From NCBI GenBank assembly GCA_028277395.1, contig JANQGJ010000098.1, positions 1 through 64,000 on the forward strand: 64,000 nt of DNA. Reading direction: 5' to 3'. Both the position numbers and the translations under genes were made by a program. Below the pieces are notes generated by a model that searched no databases, was not told the DNA's origin, and worked only from the letters and a program-made list of their open reading frames with translations. Numbering within the stretch: position 1 is the stretch's first letter; each line of letters opens with the position of its first letter. Shown in pieces: positions 57,301-64,000 of the stretch. Origin of the DNA: Bacteroidales bacterium (GTDB taxonomy: Bacteria; Bacteroidota; Bacteroidia; Bacteroidales; F082).

Positions 57301-59499
57301 ATGCATATATATATCTGCATTTGGATCTGTTATGGCTAGTCCAACCGATTTACCATTATCTGTATGCACAACAGAAATTACTTTCCCGTTTTTACCAGAC
57401 CTGTAACTTATATCATCATCTATGCTTTTTAACCCATCAACCAAAAATGGCATTAGAAATGAATAATTGATATGTGTAAGATGATTCGCTTTTATTTCAT
57501 GTACATGAAAATCTCTTGTGTAAACAGCCCATCCGGGGTAATAATACACTATTTTCCTCTTAGCTTCATCCAAAGTAACAGTATCTGCTGTGAAATTAAT
57601 TTCTTTAGCACTTTGTATGCTATCGTAATAATGATATGGTGGATTAAAAATAAACCCTGGTTTAGTTGGAGTAACCATGTAACTTATTCCGTTTGATAGC
57701 ACTCCTGAAGTATATTCTCCACTTACATTTGATATTATGGTATCAGATATATTTGATATCCTCACGGTTGCTCCATTTAATGGGTTGCCATTATGTGTAA
57801 TTAATCCTGAAATAGTAGTTGGTTCTACTGAAGTAAAGTCTACAATTTCGTTTGATGACAGGTTATTAATCAAGCCTGAATTAAAAATATGATTTGCTTT
57901 ATTTGGTGTAATTGTATAGGTATCATTTTGTTTTAGATTATCAAACTGGTAGTTTCCATTTATATCTGTTGTATCATTTCTGTTGTACCCATCATTAGAG
58001 ATAATTTCGACAATTACACTATCCAGGTTATTATTATTGTAATCTTTAATATTACCTGTTATATCATAATATGATCCTGTAAATGTAGCCTCAATATCGT
58101 CCTGTGTTAGCGAAGAATCTGTTATTGATATAGAAATATTATTGGGGTTAAAAGAATGAAGGTCTTTAGTAAATGATAATGAATAGTCACCATTGTTCAA
58201 CAATGATAATTTGTAATAGCCATTGTTATTTGTTGTTGTGGACTTTGAAGCATCTCCACTTAAACTAGCCGTAACATTTGGTACAGGTATAGAATTCTCA
58301 AATACATTTCCTTCAATAGAATGTTTATTGGAATATACTGTGTCGAAATAATCATAGTAATTATTGCAAAATTCATACTCATCAGTATCCGGATAACCTG
58401 ACGCAGATGTTGTTGTATCTTTATCACAGTTTATTGACCAGGTCATCATTCCCCGCAAATTTGGATAGGTTGAATCATTTTCAAGTGTATAATGTATGTG
58501 CGGATCTTTATTATTGATTCCATAAATTAAATAATCAAGTATCATTTTTGTTGTATCCGGATTTATGTAATGCATTGCCCCACCAGCGTCAGGAGTTGCA
58601 ATCATGCCAATAGCAACTTTATCCTGTGGAAACCCATCAAAGTAAATAACAGAATCGTTACTGAATTTTATATTAAATCCTGACAAAAGAATATCAGCTA
58701 AATGTAAAACTGCATTTGAAGACCCGGCAGGATAACCAGCCGTAATCCAATTCCCATTGTCATAATATGGTATCCAGGTAGAGTTACCAAAATTATAATA
58801 CTGAATTTGCAATATATCTAATCTATCGCGTAAATGATCTATGACAGGAAGAAATGAACCGGCTTTTCCGTTAAAACCAACACAGTAATTTGTCGCTATG
58901 CTGTTACCTCCCTGCACATAAGCTACTTCAGGGGCCGATGTTAGAATGAAATCATTACCATAATAATCATGAATTTCCTGAAACGCACTAATCGTATATT
59001 GTAATTTTACAGATAAACTATCATAGTCAAAACTTCCGGGATTATTTTCATCATCGAAATCCATACAAACACCTTCCATATCAATATCAAGACCATCGAA
59101 ACCATATTCATCAATAATATCTATTACCCCATTAACAAATACGTTCTTTTTATGTTCACTGTCGATAACTACGTGTCCCGTAGCTCCTCCTATTGAAATA
59201 ACCACAGGCCTTCCCTGGCCTTGCAAAACCTGAATATCATTTTTAAAGTCATCAACATTATATCCATTGGCCTGTAAACTAAATGTTGGGGTATAGTCGT
59301 CTGATTCCGTAAGCATAAACGCAATATTAACAACATTAAACTTTGCAGGAATATCTGTTAATTTAATTGCTGTTCCCCAATTTTCCCAGTATCCTGAAAT
59401 AACAAAATCAGGCAGAGGAACAAAATCTGTTTTCTTTTCGGAATATCCTTTCGTGCTAACAAGCAAAATAACTAATATGAATATTTGATTTAAACGCAT
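54388..59499 (-). CDS. Double GH18 chitinase with repeated Ig-like carrier domains
   Basis: This 1703-residue secreted enzyme has a signal peptide (1-20) and two GH18 catalytic domains. The first (about 30-395) has D135-G-L-D-I-D140-M-E142, and the second (about 655-1110) has GFDGVDIDWE with the acid Glu near residue 829; both keep the DxxDxDxE pattern. Between and after them are many carboxypeptidase-regulatory/CNA-B-like beta domains of about 75 residues (GYVMDDTTPVENVEI type). The C-terminus ends in a short beta-helix-like piece (LIIEGDLNTGNGDIILKG), not in a T9SS domain. It should degrade chitin outside the cell. It is transcribed alone. Confidence 0.92.
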   Translation of the reverse strand: MRLNQIFILVILLVSTKGYSEKKTDFVPLPDFVISGYWENWGTAIKLTDIPAKFNVVNIAFMLTESDDYTPTFSLQANGYNVDDFKNDIQVLQGQGRPVVISIGGATGHVVIDSEHKKNVFVNGVIDIIDEYGFDGLDIDMEGVCMDFDDENNPGSFDYDSLSVKLQYTISAFQEIHDYYGNDFILTSAPEVAYVQGGNSIATNYCVGFNGKAGSFLPVIDHLRDRLDILQIQYYNFGNSTWIPYYDNGNWITAGYPAGSSNAVLHLADILLSGFNIKFSNDSVIYFDGFPQDKVAIGMIATPDAGGAMHYINPDTTKMILDYLIYGINNKDPHIHYTLENDSTYPNLRGMMTWSINCDKDTTTSASGYPDTDEYEFCNNYYDYFDTVYSNKHSIEGNVFENSIPVPNVTASLSGDASKSTTTNNNGYYKLSLLNNGDYSLSFTKDLHSFNPNNISISITDSSLTQDDIEATFTGSYYDITGNIKDYNNNNLDSVIVEIISNDGYNRNDTTDINGNYQFDNLKQNDTYTITPNKANHIFNSGLINNLSSNEIVDFTSVEPTTISGLITHNGNPLNGATVRISNISDTIISNVSGEYTSGVLSNGISYMVTPTKPGFIFNPPYHYYDSIQSAKEINFTADTVTLDEAKRKIVYYYPGWAVYTRDFHVHEIKANHLTHINYSFLMPFLVDGLKSIDDDISYRSGKNGKVISVVHTDNGKSVGLAITDPNADIYMHGTDYLGSPGTYPSSVQDWLNITPKTRGVLGQLIQLKEQQQQNGRSIKIMASIGGWTMGQHLPEIALDENYRESFGLACKNFLDETGFDGVDIDWEFPVHGGTDGTETIDGVAIPEQPHYADPQSEPVYFLKLMKDIREEIGDNYLLTIASAQVPQHIVKQFIWPGSEGYFAANYPNIYNKEVDGNILVWLNFVNTMTYDYAGFWCTVTGFVAPLHNSNDPDDVNNQNRSVSALIDSIISPEGGNAPPSKIVMGIPFYGKVFSNIEDGGTHGKYQNHDKTIREKGSWEATVTNTNEISTTVDYADLKAGKALPGSKHQFLNNPASGYLEYWDTIVKSPFLYNADEKKWIAYDDDNSVLEKVKVINDKYLGGAMVWEITQDTKEGSLTEVIYNQIQQGKFKISGEILDSNNGGISGVTVTLSNEGSGNLITDNSGCFEFKELDFGGDYNINISKTGYTFLDNQYSFIDIKKDMMINTIGSDTAYSISGSVYCDSNLLTNVSVELYINDILMKTDSSSDGNYIFTDIPGGFSYNIKAAKDYYSYDATCSDINISNLSTNITSQDFSLELNRHIISGYVKNTKGDGVSDIEIHITGDTTDLLTTDTAGYFESKELFASNNYDITPLKEYNFFTPSNISITELNTDESCNFLVKEETMIYGYVMDDTTPVENVEIRISLDWLSDPRWQSWSSQGTKTNSDGYYEFRDGPDTVTNLSVTINRTVTPPWPGTVYNFNPSTDTSFAVFSGSLNLDYNTKLLPSISIYTNELYFGVMDTTTTIDSVCGFTIKNTGYDGSQLIIDSLTGLDSPFSLTVGLPDTIETVNDSLIVDVTFDRSPPFNYYSDTIVIFSGGNPIDSVITSGVLISDSELIIVHVDDDGLPSGMGASFHPFQTIQSCLNSFDNSITDTIYVHSGIYNETGLLVIPNCIFTVDSVTINTGIENNGIIIINENDELIIEGDLNTGNGDIILKGKLELR

Positions 59500-59858
59500 A
59501 AAATTATGATATTATAAGTTGCTGCAAAACAACTACATAATCAAATGATTAATCATAATTCCAGTATTACAAAATCGTTACAATACATATTCGATACATT
59601 ACATTTCCGTTACATTTAGGATAACTTTATATTTTATTATATTATATAAGTATGACTTTTGCTTGCTCGTAATTTTCACTATTTATTAAGCAACAGTTTA
59701 TAAGTAGCTGGTTTTGTGATATTAAACGTTCAAAACGTATTGTTACAATAAACAACTTTGTCAGTCAACAATCATGTTACTTAGGTAGGTATTATAATTG
59801 GCAAAGGATAAAAATCAATGGATTATCCGATAATACAAAGTACTCTGTAACTAAAAGT
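59500..59858. other. Gap upstream of the chitinase gene
   Basis: No reading frame is present in these 359 bp. The minus strand has TGTAACGATTTTGTAAT (complement of 59567-59583), and the plus strand has GGTTTTGTGATATTAA at 59710-59725. Both resemble the repeats at 37287-37340. An 11-bp palindrome attgttacaat lies near 59739. These may be operators for the chitinase gene. Confidence 0.4.
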
Positions 59859-60152
59859 TTACTTTATAATCAGTTTCTCATATGCTTTCAGATGTTCTGT
59901 AAACTTTCTTAGTCCCTGCCGTGATATTTTATAACTTGTTTTGGGTTTGTTGTTTACGAATTGCTTTTTAATTTTTATGAAATTAAGCTTATCCAGGGCA
60001 CTTAAATGGCTGGAAAGGTTACCATCAGTTACATCAAGCATTTCACGAAGCGAAGTAAAATCAACCCAGTTGTTCCTCATAAGTACCGACATGATCCCAA
60101 CTCTTATACGACTATCAAATGCTTTGTTCAAATTCGATATAACATCTTTCAT
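59859..60152 (-). CDS. Winged-helix transcriptional regulator
   Basis: The 98-residue protein is a single winged-helix domain of the PF13601-like (MarR/ArsR-type) group: NKAFDSRIRVGIMSVLMRN, recognition region FTSLREMLDVTDGNLSSHLSALD, and the wing FVNNKPKTSYKIS. It should bind DNA as a dimer. No metal or redox Cys is present. ATG 60152 is chosen over a hydrophobic extension to 60206. It sits 67 bp after ispG on the same strand and ahead of the chitinase gene. Confidence 0.85.
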   Translation of the reverse strand: MKDVISNLNKAFDSRIRVGIMSVLMRNNWVDFTSLREMLDVTDGNLSSHLSALDKLNFIKIKKQFVNNKPKTSYKISRQGLRKFTEHLKAYEKLIIK

Positions 60153-60219
60153 GATTATCAGAGTTCTTTGAACTTCAAAGATAAGAATAAATTTCAAATT
60201 AAACAACAGACTAATAGTA

Positions 60220-61713
60220 CTACTTATTTTTAATGAAACTATCTTTATTTTGAGCTTCCAGAATTACTGAATTCAACATCTCCGGAGCGATCTCCTCAGT
60301 GATTCCTCTGTGTTTAACTTTGCCATTAACATAAACGTCAACTTTGCCTAAACCAGCTCCAACAATTCCAAAATCAGCACCTGTCATCTCACCGGGACCA
60401 TTTACGTTACAACCCATAACCCCGATCTTTAATCCGGGATATCCTTTGGTGGCTTTTTTTATTTCAGACAATAGTCCTGCTACATTTACTGTTGATCGTC
60501 CACAAGTTGGACATGCCACATATTTGGTATTTGACACTCTCAAATCAAGAGATTGATATGTCTCACGTATTATCTGAGCGTTTTGATCATCCGTAGTTGC
60601 TTCACTGTTATTTATACAAATACCCTCTGCATTCTCATCTAAAAGCAGGGATGAAATATCCACTGATGCAACTAACATAAGCTCATCGAAACTTAGTCCG
60701 GGATAATTACAAATCGCCAGTTTTTGTAAATCATCAGATAACTCATTAGTGAATTCAAGATCATTATATGATAAATCTGAAATTGAAGATTTTCCTTTTG
60801 TAATTATAGTTGGTATTATCTTCAATCTCATTTTCATGGAAACATATTTCCAATCAATCAATGGTGTCCAGCTATTCGTCCTGCCAAAAGATTCAACCAG
60901 CTTATTAGCCACAACAACCTCATTTACCGGATTCTCCGTTAACGACACACGGATGGTATCACCAATACCTTTTTTCAGTAAATATCCAATTCCGATGGAT
61001 GATGCTATTCTGCCTTCAATGTCGTTGCCGGCTTCAGTAACTCCCAAATGTATCGGATAACTTAATCCTTCATCAACTAATCGTTCAACCAATAGTAGGT
61101 TGGCTTCAATCATGGTTGAAACATCACTTGCTTTAACTGAGAGTACCAGATTATCGAATTTTTCCTGTTTAAAAACATTAACAAATTCCATTAATGACTC
61201 AACCATTCCCATTGGTGTATTACCATATTTATGTAATATTCTTTTGGAAAGCGATCCATGATTAACACCAATCCTGATAACAGTATTGTTTTTGGTGCAC
61301 ACCTGGATCAAAGGATCCAGATTCTTAAAAATTATACCTGATAATTCCCTGTTTGTGATCTCTATATCGGATGATACTTCTTCGGGGATATAATTACCTG
61401 GATTGATCCTGATCTTTTCCACAAATTGCGCTGCAATTATAGCAACTTCAGGATTGTAATGAACATCAACAATAAGAGGTACATCTATCCCGAACTCATG
61501 CAATTTATTCTTTATGATCTCAAGTTGTAATGCCTCCTGCATGTTTCGGGTTGCTAACCTTACCAGTGAACACCCGGATTTTACAAGCTCAAATACCTGT
61601 TTCACGGTTGCCTCAACATCCATTGTGTTAGTGGTGGTCATTGATTGAACACGAACAGGATTTTGATCACCAAGTAATAAGTTCCCGATTTTTATCTGTG
61701 CAGAGCGATACAC
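60220..61713 (-). CDS. ispG: 4-hydroxy-3-methylbut-2-enyl diphosphate synthase
   Basis: IspG makes HMBPP from MEcPP in the non-mevalonate isoprenoid route using a [4Fe-4S] cluster. The product has the TIM-barrel start IKIGNLLLGDQNPVRVQSMTT, INPGNY, and the C-terminal cluster cysteines in ACPTCGRS and VMGCNVNGPGEM, with the catalytic Glu in NGPGE. At 497 residues it lies between the short form (about 370) and the long insert-bearing form usual in Bacteroidota and plants (about 600 or more), so its middle insert (about 280-390) is reduced. The start is GTG, with no in-frame ATG upstream before the previous gene ends. Confidence 0.93.
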   Translation of the reverse strand: MYRSAQIKIGNLLLGDQNPVRVQSMTTTNTMDVEATVKQVFELVKSGCSLVRLATRNMQEALQLEIIKNKLHEFGIDVPLIVDVHYNPEVAIIAAQFVEKIRINPGNYIPEEVSSDIEITNRELSGIIFKNLDPLIQVCTKNNTVIRIGVNHGSLSKRILHKYGNTPMGMVESLMEFVNVFKQEKFDNLVLSVKASDVSTMIEANLLLVERLVDEGLSYPIHLGVTEAGNDIEGRIASSIGIGYLLKKGIGDTIRVSLTENPVNEVVVANKLVESFGRTNSWTPLIDWKYVSMKMRLKIIPTIITKGKSSISDLSYNDLEFTNELSDDLQKLAICNYPGLSFDELMLVASVDISSLLLDENAEGICINNSEATTDDQNAQIIRETYQSLDLRVSNTKYVACPTCGRSTVNVAGLLSEIKKATKGYPGLKIGVMGCNVNGPGEMTGADFGIVGAGLGKVDVYVNGKVKHRGITEEIAPEMLNSVILEAQNKDSFIKNK

Positions 61714-61724
61714 CCTAAAAGATC

Positions 61725-62339
61725 TTAATAGATTTGAACTGATAATCCGGCATTAACAATTCCCCTATACCCGTATCCAAGTTCAATAAATCCACCAACA
61801 TCTTTCCCTATGCGGATACCCATTACATTGAATTGATATGCCAGTCTGTTTATATTACCTGACTTAGAAGAGCTTCCGCTGCCTGCAGGTGGGGTAAGGG
61901 TTTCGCTGCCAAATGAATATCCTAAACCAACTCCTGAGTATAGCTGAACTTTCTTAAAATTCTGATACCTGTACTGACATTCAACAGCGGCGGTCAGGAA
62001 AGTTCTTTTCAGCTCCCCTTCATAATTACCAACATTATAGATCTCTCCTTTTGTGCTGTTATATCCAACTGAGGCTCCCCAAAAAAACCATTCGCTTTTT
62101 GAGACTTTACGATAAGTAAGTGTTATAATTCCTGAACCACTAAAATTATCCCTAACATAACGTTTATCCGGGTATTCATCATCAAGCATTGAAGATCCAA
62201 TGTCTTGAAACATGTCGGTTGACGGTAATCCATAACTTATTAATATATCATGGTGAAGATAACTACGATCAAAACTTTGTCCGTTCACAAAAGAAAAAGA
62301 AATGATTGCGAATGTCAATAAAACTATCCTTGGCATCAT
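61725..62339 (-). CDS. Outer-membrane beta-barrel protein
   Basis: This 204-residue protein has a signal peptide (about 1-20, ending VNGQ) and an eight-strand-type barrel pattern of alternating residues with aromatic girdles (GSGIITLTYRKV, FWGASVGYNSTKG, YSGVGLGYSFG, GFIELGYGYRG), ending VQIY. It is a porin-like or structural outer-membrane protein of unknown role. ATG 62339 (MM start) is chosen over the longer frame. It precedes ispG by 11 bp, so the two may be co-transcribed. Confidence 0.8.
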   Translation of the reverse strand: MMPRIVLLTFAIISFSFVNGQSFDRSYLHHDILISYGLPSTDMFQDIGSSMLDDEYPDKRYVRDNFSGSGIITLTYRKVSKSEWFFWGASVGYNSTKGEIYNVGNYEGELKRTFLTAAVECQYRYQNFKKVQLYSGVGLGYSFGSETLTPPAGSGSSSKSGNINRLAYQFNVMGIRIGKDVGGFIELGYGYRGIVNAGLSVQIY

Positions 62340-62504
62340 AAAAAATTTGTTCAAAAGTAGTACAATACATGTAATAGTCAAATGTGCATTATTATTTTCA
62401 TACTAAGAATAACAATCTTTCAGTACTTAATAATTATGAGATTCAACATTACACATCATTCAATGTAAACAATTGACAAATTCAATATGCAGTTAGTTGG
62501 TTCA

Positions 62505-64000
62505 CTACCAGATAATAAGTTTTTCGCTACACGTACTTTCACCTGAATTCACATGAATAAAATATAACCCGGGAGATAGAAAATAATCTAGATTCAAAAG
62601 TATTACATCATTTTTCTTCAAATTAAATTGATTGATAAGTTCACCATTCAAATTAAAGATTCGAATTTCGGCATCTTCTGAAACTGTGATATTAAACTGA
62701 CCTGATGATGGATTTGGTACAATATTAAGCTCAATATTGTTGTTTGATGAAACTGTCTCATTAATATTTACGATCATATCCTTATCGGAATGCAGATAGG
62801 AATAGGTTGTATCTGTGTATTCGCCGGATACTGACATAATTACCATAATAGTGTCGGTTAGTGTATCTCCGGTAACGGGAATTGTATAGTCAAAAAATAA
62901 ACTGTCGAACTGAAATGGTTCCAGTATTTGTGTGGAACCTGAGTTGGGATTCACCCAGCCACGGGTTGACGATATATCATAATCAAATGATCTGCTTCCT
63001 GTACTATTGCTTCTGATCTGAAGATAGTAACTTCCTGAATTTGTCACAGAATCAAAAATTGTTGCAGATTCAACAAAAGTCTGGATAAATGTAGTATCAG
63101 AAGGTCCAACTATCGGATCAGGATAACAGTAATAGTTTATATCATGGTCAAATATCTGGATACTATCCGTATAAATCTCAATATCACCATTTTCAACATA
63201 AATGAAATCTTCAGCAACAGCCCATCCCTCAATAGCCAGGATGGAACTGGCAGTTCCGTAGAACTCAATTTTGGAGTTTGCATAAATATCTTTTATGGAA
63301 TCGATTGAGATAAAATCGAGATAATCAAAAATAAAACGGATAGTTTCAGCTTCAATCTTAGCACTGTCTCCCACTATCCAACACGTATCAATAGCAATAT
63401 TAACAGCTCCTGATTCTGCATTTGATTTTGATTCGGTGCCTGCTTTGATCTCTCCGGTAAAATCACCTTTTTTGCTATCGATAGAAATACTTCCATTAAA
63501 CGACTTGAACTGACTCTTAGGTCCTTTTCTGCAATAATCTTTTCTAATAACAAGACTTACCAAATCAAGTCTCGATCGCATCAATCCATTATTATACATG
63601 TAATCAGTATCAACTGAACAACTTTGCCTGGAAACAACAGTTGCATTATTAGCAAAATTAGAACAATCATTAACATCAAAATAGATAGTATTAATATCAC
63701 CTCCTTCATGATTATAAAAGTTGCTCACATCATCAATATAAAATTGATTAACATCAATCAATCCGGAGTTTGCAAATGTACCTACGTTATCAAACTGTAC
63801 ATTATCTCCATTTTTTCCTCCATGAACCCCAATTATACTTCCGGTATTGGTTACATTCACTTTATTATCACCAATTCCCTTTATTTTTGTATTTCCCAGG
63901 TTTAAAGTTCCTGAATTATTTAAATCACCAGTACTAATACTATATCCAACCCCTACTTTCATTGTTCCTGAATTAGAAATACCTGACACATTAATGCTGC
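62505..64000 (-). CDS. T9SS-exported protein, 5' end outside the window
   Basis: The reading frame is open to the right window edge, so the start is missing; the GTG at 63989 need not be real. The visible ~498 residues begin with repeated NSGT/LNNSGTLNLG-type beta-helix units, then a beta-sandwich region (SDTTFIQTFVESATIFDS), and end in a type A T9SS sorting domain (IVPNPSSGQFNITV, SPGLYFIHV). It is a surface or secreted protein. Its substrate is unknown. Confidence 0.85.
   Translation of the reverse strand, partial: SINVSGISNSGTMKVGVGYSISTGDLNNSGTLNLGNTKIKGIGDNKVNVTNTGSIIGVHGGKNGDNVQFDNVGTFANSGLIDVNQFYIDDVSNFYNHEGGDINTIYFDVNDCSNFANNATVVSRQSCSVDTDYMYNNGLMRSRLDLVSLVIRKDYCRKGPKSQFKSFNGSISIDSKKGDFTGEIKAGTESKSNAESGAVNIAIDTCWIVGDSAKIEAETIRFIFDYLDFISIDSIKDIYANSKIEFYGTASSILAIEGWAVAEDFIYVENGDIEIYTDSIQIFDHDINYYCYPDPIVGPSDTTFIQTFVESATIFDSVTNSGSYYLQIRSNSTGSRSFDYDISSTRGWVNPNSGSTQILEPFQFDSLFFDYTIPVTGDTLTDTIMVIMSVSGEYTDTTYSYLHSDKDMIVNINETVSSNNNIELNIVPNPSSGQFNITVSEDAEIRIFNLNGELINQFNLKKNDVILLNLDYFLSPGLYFIHVNSGESTCSEKLIIW

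Overview
The window is AT-rich chromosomal DNA from a member of the Bacteroidota, most likely class Bacteroidia. The evidence is lineage-typical: C-terminal type IX secretion (T9SS) sorting domains on three proteins, a CarbopepD-plug TonB-dependent receptor, LxxC lipoproteins, a reg_prop/Y_Y_Y hybrid histidine kinase, TAnnTTTG-type -7 promoter boxes, and an IspG with an insert. A complete methylmalonyl-CoA decarboxylase set and a tryptophanase point to fermentative, propionate-forming, amino-acid-using metabolism. The species cannot be named from the sequence. No tRNA, rRNA, CRISPR array, integrase or transposase was seen.

Layout. 0.3-6.7 kb: uvrC, a PhoB/PhoR-like two-component pair, a polyprenyl diphosphate synthase, a radical SAM protein and a decayed SRAP (YedK/HMCES) gene. 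6.8-11.3 kb: an AsmA-like protein with a long coiled-coil tail, a LuxE-like acyl-protein synthetase and a lipoprotein. 11.4-19.0 kb: a minus-strand run of eight genes made of four tandem tail-collar (MdpB-like) paralogues, a Leu/Ile/Val-binding-protein-like protein without signal peptide, a formyltransferase, a secreted YWTD-propeller T9SS protein and a small membrane protein, closed by a good terminator. 19.5-31.7 kb: a lipoprotein, a TonB receptor, mrdA-rodA, an MBL hydrolase with yraN, a DUF2007-UspA fusion, a PKD lipoprotein and an MBOAT/AlgX-like O-acetylation pair. 31.9-41.2 kb: a giant lipoprotein hybrid sensor kinase, a divergent TMTC-like TPR membrane protein, an OB-fold lipoprotein and a fructosamine-kinase-like protein. 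41.2-42.3 kb: a 1.1-kb repeat-rich gap without genes. 42.3-52.3 kb: queD, a T9SS endonuclease I, an MntP-like protein, free-Met-(R)-sulfoxide reductase, tnaA, a zinc-ribbon membrane protein, udk, and the methylmalonyl-CoA decarboxylase operon with its epimerase. 52.7-64.0 kb: an FG-GAP protein, a 1703-residue double-GH18 chitinase, a winged-helix regulator, ispG, an outer-membrane protein and the 3' part of another T9SS protein.

The best candidate for an undescribed system is the 11.4-19.0 kb collar-protein cluster. It has phage-tail-collar-type proteins without any other phage gene, next to a soluble ligand-binding-like protein and a formyltransferase with intact catalytic residues. A strong 13-bp hairpin lies between the four collar genes and the rest and could set different expression levels. 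The function is unknown; everything beyond domain recognition is inference.
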